Assembly: GCF_902500225.1 (NCBI RefSeq)
Contig: NZ_LR722663.1
Span: 45,501-109,500, forward strand
DNA from: Buttiauxella massiliensis
GTDB lineage: Bacteria; Pseudomonadota; Gammaproteobacteria; Enterobacterales; Enterobacteriaceae
Direction: 5' to 3'
Length of the DNA stretch: 64,000 nucleotides
This document shows, piece by piece, positions 39,421 to 47,142 of the stretch; position 1 is the first letter of the stretch, and the number at the start of each line of letters is the position of its first letter. The notes under the pieces are model-generated. The model was not told the origin of the DNA and searched no databases. It saw only the letters and a program-made list of their open reading frames with translations. The position numbers and the translations under genes were made by a program.

Positions 39421-40071
39421 TTAAAAAATCCGATCCTGATGCACCCAAACCGCCGCTTCGACGCGGGATTTCAGCTTCATCTTTTTAAGCAGATGCTTCA
39501 CGTGAACTTTCACCGTGCTTTCGGTGATATCCAGGCGGCGGGCAATCATCTTATTCGGCAAACCTTGAGCGATAAGCTTGAGGATGTCGCGCTCGCGTGG
39601 CGTGAGCAGATTGACATCGCGGTCAGACGTGGCGCGGTTGGCGCGCAGGCTGGCGGCCAAAACTGGCGTAAGCGCTTCGCTTAAAACCATTTCACCCGCA
39701 GCGGCTTGTTGCAACGCTTTGAGCAAATCTTCCGGTTCCATGTCTTTTAACAAATAACCATCCGCGCCGCGTTTTAGCGCGGTGACCACATCTTCTTCAT
39801 GGTTCGAGACGCTGAACACCACAATGCGCCCCGAAAGTGGCTTCTCACGCAGGCAGTCGAGGGTTTCCAGTCCGTTCATGCCGGGCATATTTAAGTCCAG
39901 CAGAATCAAGTCCGGGTCGAGTTCCTCGGCAAGTAGTACGCCTTGCTCGCCGTTACCCGCTTCACCGACAACCGCTAGCTCCGGCGCCATACTGATGAGT
40001 TGTTTAACGCCAGTGCGCAGCATGGGATGGTCGTCGATAAGCAGTATGGTCGAGGCTTCCGGGTTACTCAT
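39421..40071 (-). CDS. narL: Nitrate/nitrite response regulator NarL
   Basis: NarL is phosphorylated by NarX or NarQ and activates narK and narG and represses fermentation genes. The 216-residue protein has a receiver domain with phospho-acceptor Asp59 ([13 protein letters not shown]) and a C-terminal LuxR-type helix-turn-helix (about 150-215, [25 protein letters not shown]). The start at 40071 gives [16 protein letters not shown] as in E. coli; the longer open frame to 40140 lies inside narX. The ATG overlaps the narX stop by 8 bases (ATGAGTAA). Confidence 0.98.
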   Translation of the reverse strand: MSNPEASTILLIDDHPMLRTGVKQLISMAPELAVVGEAGNGEQGVLLAEELDPDLILLDLNMPGMNGLETLDCLREKPLSGRIVVFSVSNHEEDVVTALKRGADGYLLKDMEPEDLLKALQQAAAGEMVLSEALTPVLAASLRANRATSDRDVNLLTPRERDILKLIAQGLPNKMIARRLDITESTVKVHVKHLLKKMKLKSRVEAAVWVHQDRIF

Positions 40072-41848
40072 GTTGTGCTCCTGAGGTGATTTCGGGGATA
40101 AAACTGACGATGACTTGAGTACCGCCACCGGGGCGTTCACGTATCTGGCAATCGCCTTTCAGACTTTGCGCACGATCTCGCATAATAATAAGTCCGTAAT
40201 GGTTGCGGCGCTCGCCGTTGTCGGGAATGCCACAGCCGTTATCCCAGATGGTTAACGTAATTTGATTGTCGCGATGAATAACGCTGACGCCGCTCGCGGT
40301 CGCGTTGGCGTGTTTTAGGCTGTTATTTAAAGCTTCGCGGGTAATTTGCACCAGGTGAATCGCCTGATGAGAAGGCACCAGGCGCGGCGGCACCTGATAA
40401 TCGAGATTGACCGGGAAACCCAGTTTTTCACTAAATTCGCGGCAACTGGCTTCCAGCGCCGGGCGCAGCCCCGGTTCGATGAGTTGCAGGCGGAAAGTGG
40501 TCAATAACTCACGCAACTGCCGCCACGACGTATTCAGCTCGCTGCGCATCTGCCCGAGCAACGTCTGCATTTCAGCGGGCAGGGAATCCCCTTGCATTTG
40601 CATACAACTGACCTGCATTTTCAGGCACGAGAGCGATTGGGCGATGGAGTCGTGCAATTCACGGGCAATGGCGGAACGCTCTTCCATCACCACAAGTTGC
40701 TGCTGGCGCTCGTACTGGCGCTCAAGCGCCAGCGTGGCGGTGAGTTGTTCCATCAGCGTTAAAACGAGCTGCTGCTGGTCGTGCGTCAGGCTGCAACCCA
40801 GCGGCAATTGCGCCAGCACCAGGCCGTATTGAATGTGGTTATCGGTTAAACGCCATTTTTGTGCGGTGGTTTCGCAAGGTTGCAGGATTGGTTCGTGCGG
40901 GCAAAGGTTACAGCCGCTGGCTTCACAGCTGCTGTCTGGCTGGTAGGTATATTCTTCGTAATTCTCTTCGTCTTCACATTCATAAACCCGCAGCTCGATA
41001 TTTCGCAGCGGCGTCAAATGCTGTAACTCGCTGAGAACCGGCGACAGGCGCTGGCACAGCGGAGCCTGAGAGTGCAGGCGGCGGTTAGCCTGATACAAGA
41101 AAGAGAGGATCTGGTTTTTTTGCTCAAGCCCGGCGGTTTTCTCGCGCACGCGCTGTTCGAGGCTGGCGTAACTTTCCGCCAGTTCGGCTGACATACTGTT
41201 CAGCGCGATGCCGAGCGTCGCCATTTCATTGCGCCCACGCACATTCACGCGGTGAGTGAAGTCTCGCTGCCCAATGGCCTGAGACATCGTCAATAATTTC
41301 TGCCATGGCCGCAACAGGCGCTTGCGTAACCAGATGACGGTGAAAATAATCAGCAAGCCCATTAAGGCTGCCATCCCCATCTGGAGCTGGATAATGCGGT
41401 GCAGGCGCATTTCGGTGGTGTGATCAAAAGTGGTGACAAGTTGATCGATTTGCCCGACAAATCCGGCAACATGCGGTTTGACTTGTTCGGCATTGTTGGC
41501 ACGACGCAGGGCAGGTTCGAGTTCTTCACGCCAGTAGTGTTGCAGGGCGGCTAATTTATCTTGTTGCCCGTCTTGTTCTGCCGCTTCCTGGAGATCTTTG
41601 CTCCAGGTGGTCTGTTCCATCTCATCGAGTAGCGCGCTGTCTTTTTCGCTAAGAGGGATCGCCGCCAGCAGGCGGTAGCTTTGCATACGCATCGAACCCG
41701 CCTTGTTGATGGCGTGCGCATTCCCCTGAATCCCTTGTGCCAGCCAGCCTGCCAGACTCATTCCCGCGACACCCAACAACGCCAACAACAGCACCACAAG
41801 TGCCAGTTGGTTGAACAAAGTGAGTGGCGAGAGCAGGCGTTTAAGCAT
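40064..41848 (-). CDS. narX: Nitrate/nitrite sensor histidine kinase NarX
   Basis: The 594-residue inner-membrane kinase senses nitrate in its periplasmic domain. The ligand-binding P-box [19 protein letters not shown] spans about residues 43-61, between two membrane segments (about 15-37 and 152-174). A HAMP domain, a cysteine-containing central module ([18 protein letters not shown]), the HPK7 phospho-acceptor His in [12 protein letters not shown] (about residue 395), and the ATPase with [18 protein letters not shown] follow. Translationally coupled to narL and divergent from narK. Confidence 0.98.
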   Translation of the reverse strand: MLKRLLSPLTLFNQLALVVLLLALLGVAGMSLAGWLAQGIQGNAHAINKAGSMRMQSYRLLAAIPLSEKDSALLDEMEQTTWSKDLQEAAEQDGQQDKLAALQHYWREELEPALRRANNAEQVKPHVAGFVGQIDQLVTTFDHTTEMRLHRIIQLQMGMAALMGLLIIFTVIWLRKRLLRPWQKLLTMSQAIGQRDFTHRVNVRGRNEMATLGIALNSMSAELAESYASLEQRVREKTAGLEQKNQILSFLYQANRRLHSQAPLCQRLSPVLSELQHLTPLRNIELRVYECEDEENYEEYTYQPDSSCEASGCNLCPHEPILQPCETTAQKWRLTDNHIQYGLVLAQLPLGCSLTHDQQQLVLTLMEQLTATLALERQYERQQQLVVMEERSAIARELHDSIAQSLSCLKMQVSCMQMQGDSLPAEMQTLLGQMRSELNTSWRQLRELLTTFRLQLIEPGLRPALEASCREFSEKLGFPVNLDYQVPPRLVPSHQAIHLVQITREALNNSLKHANATASGVSVIHRDNQITLTIWDNGCGIPDNGERRNHYGLIIMRDRAQSLKGDCQIRERPGGGTQVIVSFIPEITSGAQHE

Positions 41849-41912
41849 TAACAGAGGAACTCCGTGGAGATAAAAAAGACAATGCGCTTATTCTCAGACA
41901 TCCCCTGGAGTA

Positions 41913-42036
41913 TACCCATACCCCTTAAGGATTACCCACTAATTGCCGGAGGTGGCATATTCAGGTGTTAGGTCAGTAACCCCTTCTTTCAGGCATGTGA
42001 AAAACCACACTATTTACGATTTTTAGTGTTACCCAC
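41913..42036. promoter_or_regulatory. NarL heptamer cluster upstream of narK
   Basis: Heptamers close to TACYNMT are seen at 41913-41919 (TACCCAT), 41919-41925 (TACCCCT), 41933-41939 (TACCCAC) and 42030-42036 (TACCCAC). E. coli narK is activated by NarL from such sites in the same region. Confidence 0.6.
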
Positions 42037-42082
42037 AAAGAATGACGGTCAATTTTTAGCCATTATTCTGATGGGTTATCCC

Positions 42083-42096
42083 TTGATTCACATCAA
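42083..42096 (+). promoter_or_regulatory. FNR site of narK
   Basis: TTGATTCACATCAA is a perfect FNR palindrome. Its centre is 41.5 bases upstream of the transcription start predicted from the -10 box at 42118-42123, the class II position known for narK. Confidence 0.9.
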
Positions 42097-42117
42097 TTTT
42101 TATTCTTGATTAGCCCC

Positions 42118-42123
42118 TACTGT
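42118..42123 (+). promoter_or_regulatory. -10 box of narK
   Basis: TACTGT keeps the TAnnnT core and is correctly placed relative to the FNR site. No -35 box is needed at a class II FNR promoter. Confidence 0.6.
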
Positions 42124-42157
42124 GGCGGCAATTACTCTCACTTTTTTTGAGGTGTTT

Positions 42158-43549
42158 ATGTCTCAGTCTCCCGCCAATAACCAGAAATCGGGATCGCTCA
42201 TTACCGAATGGCGTCCGGAAGAACCTGCATTCTGGCAAAGTAAGGGCCACGGCATTGCCAGCCGTAACTTATGGATTTCCGTTCCTTGCTTACTGTTAGC
42301 ATTCTGCGTGTGGATGTTGTTCAGTGCGGTAGCGGTAAATCTGAATAAAGTCGGCTTTAACTTCACCACTGACCAACTGTTTATGCTGACCGCGCTGCCG
42401 TCAGTGTCCGGAGCATTACTGCGCGTGCCGTACTCCTTTATGGTGCCTGTTTTCGGCGGTCGTCGCTGGACTGCGTTCAGCACCGGGATTTTGATTATCC
42501 CTTGCGTGTGGTTAGGTTTCGCGGTGCAAAACCCATCAACGCCATTTAGCGTGTTTATCATTATTGCGTTGCTGTGCGGTTTTGCGGGGGCGAACTTCGC
42601 TTCCAGCATGGCAAACATTAGCTTCTTCTTCCCGAAAGCTAAACAGGGCGGTGCGCTGGGTATCAACGGCGGCCTGGGTAATCTGGGCGTGAGCGTGATG
42701 CAGCTCGTTGCACCGCTGGCGATTTCGCTTTCCATGTTTGCCGTATTCGGTGGAACGGGCGTTGAGCAGACCGACGGCACCATGCTGTTCCTCGAAAACG
42801 CCGCCTGGATTTGGGTGCCGCTGCTGGCTATCTTCACCGTTGCGGCCTGGTTTGGCATGAACGACCTGGCGACCTCTAAAGCCTCTTTAAAAGAGCAGTT
42901 TCCAGTGCTCAAACGTGCGCACCTGTGGATCATGGGCGTGCTGTATCTGGCAACATTCGGCTCGTTTATCGGTTTTTCTGCCGGTTTCGCGATGCTGGCA
43001 AAAACGCAGTTCCCGGATGTCAACATTCTGCATTTCGCCTTCTTCGGCCCGCTGTTTGGTGCGCTGGCACGTTCTGCGGGTGGGGCGATTTCAGACCGCT
43101 TTGGCGGCACGCGTGTTTCACTGCTGAATTTCATCTTTATGGCGATTTTCAGTGCGCTGCTGTTTACCACGCTGCCGCACAATGGCGTTGGCGGTAACTT
43201 TATTGCGTTCTTCGGCGTGTTCCTGATGCTGTTCCTGACGGCCGGTCTGGGGAGTGGTTCTACCTTCCAGATGATTTCCGTGATCTTCCGTAAGTTGACC
43301 ATGGACCGCGTGAAAGCGCAGGGTGGCACTGAAGAGCGCGCGCTGCGTGAAGCGGCAACTGACACGGCTGCGGCGCTGGGCTTTATCTCTGCGATTGGTG
43401 CGATTGGCGGGTTCTTTATCCCGAAAGCGTTCGGCACCTCCCTTGCGCTGACCGGTTCTCCGGCAGGTGCGATGAAAGTTTTCCTCGTGTTTTATATTGT
43501 GTGTGTGGTGATCACCTGGGCCGTTTATGGCCGTAAATCATCAAAATAA
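42158..43549 (+). CDS. narK: Nitrate/nitrite antiporter NarK
   Basis: NarK takes up nitrate and expels nitrite during anaerobic nitrate respiration. The 463-residue MFS protein has 12 membrane segments and the nitrate signature glycine-rich stretches FAGANFASSMANISFFFPK and GLGSGSTFQMISVIFRK. The ATG at 42158, preceded by TGAGG, gives the E. coli length of 463; the open frame from 42122 begins at the transcription start and is not used. Confidence 0.97.
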   Translation: MSQSPANNQKSGSLITEWRPEEPAFWQSKGHGIASRNLWISVPCLLLAFCVWMLFSAVAVNLNKVGFNFTTDQLFMLTALPSVSGALLRVPYSFMVPVFGGRRWTAFSTGILIIPCVWLGFAVQNPSTPFSVFIIIALLCGFAGANFASSMANISFFFPKAKQGGALGINGGLGNLGVSVMQLVAPLAISLSMFAVFGGTGVEQTDGTMLFLENAAWIWVPLLAIFTVAAWFGMNDLATSKASLKEQFPVLKRAHLWIMGVLYLATFGSFIGFSAGFAMLAKTQFPDVNILHFAFFGPLFGALARSAGGAISDRFGGTRVSLLNFIFMAIFSALLFTTLPHNGVGGNFIAFFGVFLMLFLTAGLGSGSTFQMISVIFRKLTMDRVKAQGGTEERALREAATDTAAALGFISAIGAIGGFFIPKAFGTSLALTGSPAGAMKVFLVFYIVCVVITWAVYGRKSSK

Positions 43550-43580
43550 ATTCCAACGATTGACCTTTTGGTTATCCCTT

Positions 43581-43606
43581 GCGCGACTTCGGTCGCGCTT
43601 TTTTTT
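43581..43606 (+). terminator. Terminator of narK
   Basis: GCGCGAC and GTCGCGC pair around a TTCG tetraloop, followed by eight T. Confidence 0.93.
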
Positions 43607-43682
43607 GCCTGAAATTCCCCCTAGATCCTACTTGTTTCTGCGAGAAACCTCACATTTAGAATAACTACCCGCCCTGGCACCA

Positions 43683-43711
43683 TTGTCACATTCGCAGGTG
43701 AAGAGTACCGT
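43683..43711 (+). promoter_or_regulatory. Putative promoter of the yihL-like gene
   Basis: TTGTCA and TACCGT are separated by 17 bases. The start would fall near 43718, just before the palindrome at 43720-43737. Confidence 0.45.
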
Positions 43712-43719
43712 GATGACAA

Positions 43720-43737
43720 ATCTGGTTTAAACCAAAT
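43720..43737. promoter_or_regulatory. Probable operator of the YihL-like GntR regulator
   Basis: TGGTTTAAACCA is a perfect 12-base palindrome, extended to ATcTGGTTTAAACCAaAT with one mismatch. HutC-type GntR proteins bind closely similar sites (TGGTCTAGACCA). It lies 10 bases before the regulator ATG and overlaps the predicted transcription start, a repressor position. Confidence 0.6.
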
Positions 43738-43747
43738 GGATTAAAGC

Positions 43748-44455
43748 ATGAAAAACCATTCCACAGTTGAAGCAGCAAAAGAGATGCTCAACGACTGGCT
43801 GAGCAAAGGCGTTGTCCAGCCTGGCAGTAAGTTACCTTCCGAGCGCGAGTTAGAAGAATTATTGGGCATCAAGCGCATGACGCTGCGCCAGGCGTTGTTG
43901 TTTCTCGAAGGGGAGGAGAAGATCTTCCGTAAGGATCGTCGTGGCTGGTTTGTTGCCTTGCCATGTTTCAAGTACACGCCGAATACCTCCACCAGTTTTA
44001 AACAGGCGGCGCTGGAACAAGGGCGTTTGCCGTCATGGGGCTTTCTGGAAAAAGAACGGGTTAACACAGCGGAAGCAGAAGTTCTGGCGCAGCTGAATGT
44101 AAAAGACGGTGATGAAATCTACAAAATCTGCGGTTGGGGAGCGCTTGATAACCATAAAGTTTTCTATCACGAAACCTTTATCAATGCGCAGTCCGCTCCG
44201 GGCTTTATCGACAAATTAGGCGATCGTTCTTTTGTTGATGTGTGGCAAGAAGCATTCGGCAAAAGCTCGCACACGCAGCATTTAGCGTTTAAACCGACAC
44301 GACTTTCCGCAGGCGCTTGCAAGGGGATGGGCGGCACGGCGGGGACTCCGTCTATCCGGGTTGAAAAATACCGCGCCGACGAAGCCGGGCAAGTTATTCA
44401 GGTTGATATCGAATATTGGCGTTTTGAATCAGTAGAGTTTTATATCGATTTATAG
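43748..44455 (+). CDS. yihL: YihL-like GntR/HutC transcriptional regulator
   Basis: The 235-residue protein has a winged helix at residues 1-70 (PGSKLPSERELEELLGIKRMTLRQALLFLEGE) and a UTRA ligand-binding domain (about 85-230, ending DIEYWRFESVEFYIDL). Length, the GWFV wing and the C-terminal stretch match what I recall of E. coli YihL (236). Its ligand is probably a sugar phosphate handled by the next two genes; this is inference. It starts an apparent three-gene unit with yihM- and yihN-like genes. Confidence 0.82.
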   Translation: MKNHSTVEAAKEMLNDWLSKGVVQPGSKLPSERELEELLGIKRMTLRQALLFLEGEEKIFRKDRRGWFVALPCFKYTPNTSTSFKQAALEQGRLPSWGFLEKERVNTAEAEVLAQLNVKDGDEIYKICGWGALDNHKVFYHETFINAQSAPGFIDKLGDRSFVDVWQEAFGKSSHTQHLAFKPTRLSAGACKGMGGTAGTPSIRVEKYRADEAGQVIQVDIEYWRFESVEFYIDL

Positions 44456-44463
44456 GAGTTTCC

Positions 44464-45438
44464 ATGAACAACATCCAGGCTACAAAAATTGTCGAACGCG
44501 CCGCAAATCTGCCGCTGTATCTGCATGCCTATGCGTTTCATTTAAATATGCGTATGGAGAAGATTCTGCCGGAAGATTTACTGGATATTGCCAGCCAGCA
44601 GCAACTGAAAGGGGTGAAAATTCATGTTGTGGATGGAGAAAGCCAGTCTTTAAGGCATGCCAGCGATGAGCGGCTTGCGAATTTTGCAGAAAAATCGCGC
44701 CAGTTGGGATTGGATGTTCACATCGAAACCAGCGCCTCAGATGCTCGCACCATTGATGAAGCCGTGAGAATTGCGCTGAAATCCAGGGCGACTTCGGTGC
44801 GCTTTTATCCGCGCTATGAAGGGACACTTTATGAGGTGATGGAAATCATTGCCCAGGATATTCAATACATTAAAGCAAAATACCAGCATAGCGGCCTGAC
44901 ATTTACGCTTGAGCAACACGAAGATTTGCAAAGCCACGAACTGGTGAAGCTGGTTCAACAGGCTGACTTTCCCCAGCTTTCCCTGCTGTTTGATTTTGCC
45001 AATATGATTAATGCCAACGAAGAGCCGCTTGATGCGCTGGCGGTGATGGGAAAAGAAGTCACTCAAGTGCATATCAAAGATGCGTTAATTAATCACGAAG
45101 GTGAAGGGCGCGGGCATACGGCCTGTATTTCTGGCGAAGGTGAATTACCGTTTAAAGAGTTATTACTGCAATTAATTTGTCTGGGCGAAGATAAACCGCA
45201 AGTTACCGCATTCGGTCTGGAAGAAGAAGTGGATTATTACGCTCCGGCCTTTCGTTTTACCAACGAAGATAAAAATCCGTGGATTCCATTGCGCCAGATG
45301 AGTGAAACTCCGTTGCCAACCTCCGGATTGGAAGCAAGGTTAAATAAAGAAATTGACGATGCCATGAATCAAATAAACCATGTGCGTAATATTCTTTCCG
45401 TGCTTCACCAAGATGCCATGGCTATGTTGCAGAAATAA
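44464..45438 (+). CDS. yihM: YihM-like sugar-phosphate isomerase/epimerase (TIM barrel)
   Basis: The 324-residue protein of the AP-endonuclease-2 superfamily has a metal-site pattern: Glu in LEQHEDL (about residue 149), Asp in LLFDFANM (about 177), His in QVHIKDA (about 200) and Glu in GLEEEVDYY (about 250). Such barrels isomerise or epimerise sugars or sugar acids; the substrate is unknown. It lies 8 bases after the GntR gene, matching the yihL-yihM order of E. coli (YihM, about 326 residues). TAGGAG precedes the ATG. Confidence 0.8.
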   Translation: MNNIQATKIVERAANLPLYLHAYAFHLNMRMEKILPEDLLDIASQQQLKGVKIHVVDGESQSLRHASDERLANFAEKSRQLGLDVHIETSASDARTIDEAVRIALKSRATSVRFYPRYEGTLYEVMEIIAQDIQYIKAKYQHSGLTFTLEQHEDLQSHELVKLVQQADFPQLSLLFDFANMINANEEPLDALAVMGKEVTQVHIKDALINHEGEGRGHTACISGEGELPFKELLLQLICLGEDKPQVTAFGLEEEVDYYAPAFRFTNEDKNPWIPLRQMSETPLPTSGLEARLNKEIDDAMNQINHVRNILSVLHQDAMAMLQK

Positions 45439-45535
45439 ATAATCTGAATCGTTTAATTCCGGCGCTTTGCGTTTCGTGAAGTGACTGTACTCTCAAATAA
45501 TAATTAATTCCGCTAATTCAGGGGTGGGGTGTCTT

Positions 45536-46801
45536 ATGCTAACGAAAAAAAGATGGACTATATTTAGCTTGTTGGTTCTGTGCGGTGGAACAATATATAA
45601 ACTGCCGTCATTGAAAGACGCATTTTATGTTCCTATGCAGGAGTATTTTCACCTGACCAACGGTGAGATTGGTAATGCGATGTCGGTTAACTCCATTGTT
45701 ACGACCATTGGTTTCTTCTTATCAATTTACTTTTCCGACAAATTACCGCGCCGCTTTACGATGTCGCTTTCACTGATTGCGACTGGCCTGCTGGGGATCT
45801 ACCTTTCTACCATGCCGGGCTACTGGGGGATACTTTTTGTCTGGGCGCTGTTCGGCGTGACGTGCGACATGCTGAACTGGCCGGTGCTGTTAAAGTCGGT
45901 GAGTTTGCTCGGAGACAACACCCAACAGGGGCGCTTGTTTGGTTTCTTCGAAACCGGGCGAGGCATTGTTGATACCATTATCGCCTTTAGCGCGCTGGCT
46001 GTTTTCACCTGGTTTGGTAGCGACTATTTCGGTTTTAAAGCCGCAATATTGTTTTACTCATTTATCGCGATTGCGGTGGGTGTGATTATTTTCTTCGTAT
46101 TAAAAGAAAGCCCGGAAGAACAAACGGCGAAAAAAGAGAATGCAGCGAAAAAAGAAAGCAATCCAGGTTTGGGGAATGTATTAAAAAACAAAACCGTCTG
46201 GTTAATCGCTTTTAGTGTGTTCTGTGTTTATGCGGTGTATTGTGGATTGACATTCTTTATTCCATTCTTAAGAAATGTCTACGCATTGCCTATTGCACTG
46301 GTGGGCGCGTATGGAATTATCAATCAATATTGTTTGAAAATGGTAGGCGGCCCTATTGGTGGCTTAATTGCTGACAAGGTTTTAAAATCTCCCAGCCAGT
46401 ATTTGTTCTATACCTTTATTATTAGCGCCCTGGCATTGGTTGCCTTGATATTACTGCCGCATGAGCAAATGCCTGTTTATTTGGGCATGGCCTGCACGCT
46501 GATGTTTGGTGCGGTTATCTTTACGCAACGTGCAGTATTCTTCGCCCCAATCGGTGAAGCGGGAATCAGTGAGAAAAACACCGGTGCGGCAATGGCATTG
46601 GGCAGTTTTATCGGTTATGCCCCGGCGATGTTCTGCTACAGCCTGTATGGCTACATCTTAGATACCAACCCAGGGTTATTGGGCTATAAAATCGTGTTTG
46701 GCTTGATGGCTGTTTTCGCCTGCGCCGGGATAGTTATTTCGGGTCTGCTTATCAAAAACATTCGTGCGGAACGCAAAGCTGAACCGTTAACTTCTGTCTG
46801 A
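45536..46801 (+). CDS. yihN: YihN-like MFS transporter
   Basis: The 421-residue transporter has 12 membrane segments and matches E. coli YihN in length and in the opening LTKKRWTIFSLLVLCGGTIYKLPSLKDAFYVPMQEYF. The substrate is unknown; the neighbouring isomerase points to a sugar or sugar acid. A charged central loop (about 198-215, KKENAAKKE) separates the halves. I start at ATG 45536 with GGGGTGGGG upstream rather than at the GTG at 45524. It is 97 bases after the yihM-like gene. Confidence 0.85.
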   Translation: MLTKKRWTIFSLLVLCGGTIYKLPSLKDAFYVPMQEYFHLTNGEIGNAMSVNSIVTTIGFFLSIYFSDKLPRRFTMSLSLIATGLLGIYLSTMPGYWGILFVWALFGVTCDMLNWPVLLKSVSLLGDNTQQGRLFGFFETGRGIVDTIIAFSALAVFTWFGSDYFGFKAAILFYSFIAIAVGVIIFFVLKESPEEQTAKKENAAKKESNPGLGNVLKNKTVWLIAFSVFCVYAVYCGLTFFIPFLRNVYALPIALVGAYGIINQYCLKMVGGPIGGLIADKVLKSPSQYLFYTFIISALALVALILLPHEQMPVYLGMACTLMFGAVIFTQRAVFFAPIGEAGISEKNTGAAMALGSFIGYAPAMFCYSLYGYILDTNPGLLGYKIVFGLMAVFACAGIVISGLLIKNIRAERKAEPLTSV

Positions 46802-46818
46802 TTGTGACACCATTCAAC

Positions 46819-46848
46819 ATGGGGTTTCTCTGATAGAGGATGCCCCAT
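46819..46848 (+). terminator. Possible terminator after the yihN-like gene
   Basis: ATGGGG pairs with CCCCAT and CTCT with AGAG in a broken stem; only a four-base T run follows, so it may be weak. Confidence 0.45.
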
Positions 46849-46881
46849 TTTGGGTTTCCCCTCCCTCCATCTTGGCGGACT

Positions 46882-46918
46882 TACCCCTTAATACCCAGTC
46901 GTTCTGATTTCTACTCCT
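46882..46918. promoter_or_regulatory. NarL heptamers upstream of narG
   Basis: TACCCCT (46882-46888), TACCCAG (46892-46898) and TACTCCT (46912-46918) lie about 165-200 bases upstream of the predicted narG start. E. coli narG has its distal NarL site at about -195. Confidence 0.65.
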
Positions 46919-46951
46919 TACAGAATGTAGAGGATGGATATTTTGTTTATA

Positions 46952-46964
46952 TATCAATTAATTA
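46952..46964 (+). promoter_or_regulatory. IHF site upstream of narG
   Basis: TATCAATTAATTA fits WATCAA-N4-TTR completely and lies near -124, where IHF bends the E. coli narG promoter so that distal NarL reaches RNA polymerase. Confidence 0.7.
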
Positions 46965-47033
46965 ACTACAAATGTTCGATTGCCACTTTGGTGGTATATC
47001 ACCACTTCTCGCTTAAAACATCCTCAACCCCAG

Positions 47034-47047
47034 TTGATCCTTATCAA
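47034..47047 (+). promoter_or_regulatory. FNR site of narG
   Basis: TTGATCCTTATCAA is a perfect FNR palindrome, 41.5 bases from the start predicted by the -10 box at 47070-47075. Confidence 0.92.
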
Positions 47048-47069
47048 TTATCCCTTCATATGCGCGAGT

Positions 47070-47075
47070 TACCGT
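47070..47075 (+). promoter_or_regulatory. -10 box of narGHJI
   Basis: TACCGT keeps TAnnnT and is correctly spaced from the FNR site. The leader to narG is about 60 bases. Confidence 0.6.
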
Positions 47076-47142
47076 GCCGCCATCGTTAGTAATGTCGTTT
47101 TCATAAGATAGAGCCTCCAGGCTCCACATCAGGAGAACCCCG

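Noticed and set aside
42163..43437. 424-codon open frame on the minus strand
   Set aside because: It lies entirely antisense to narK, has no ribosome-binding site and its composition is the mirror of a GC-skewed membrane-protein gene.
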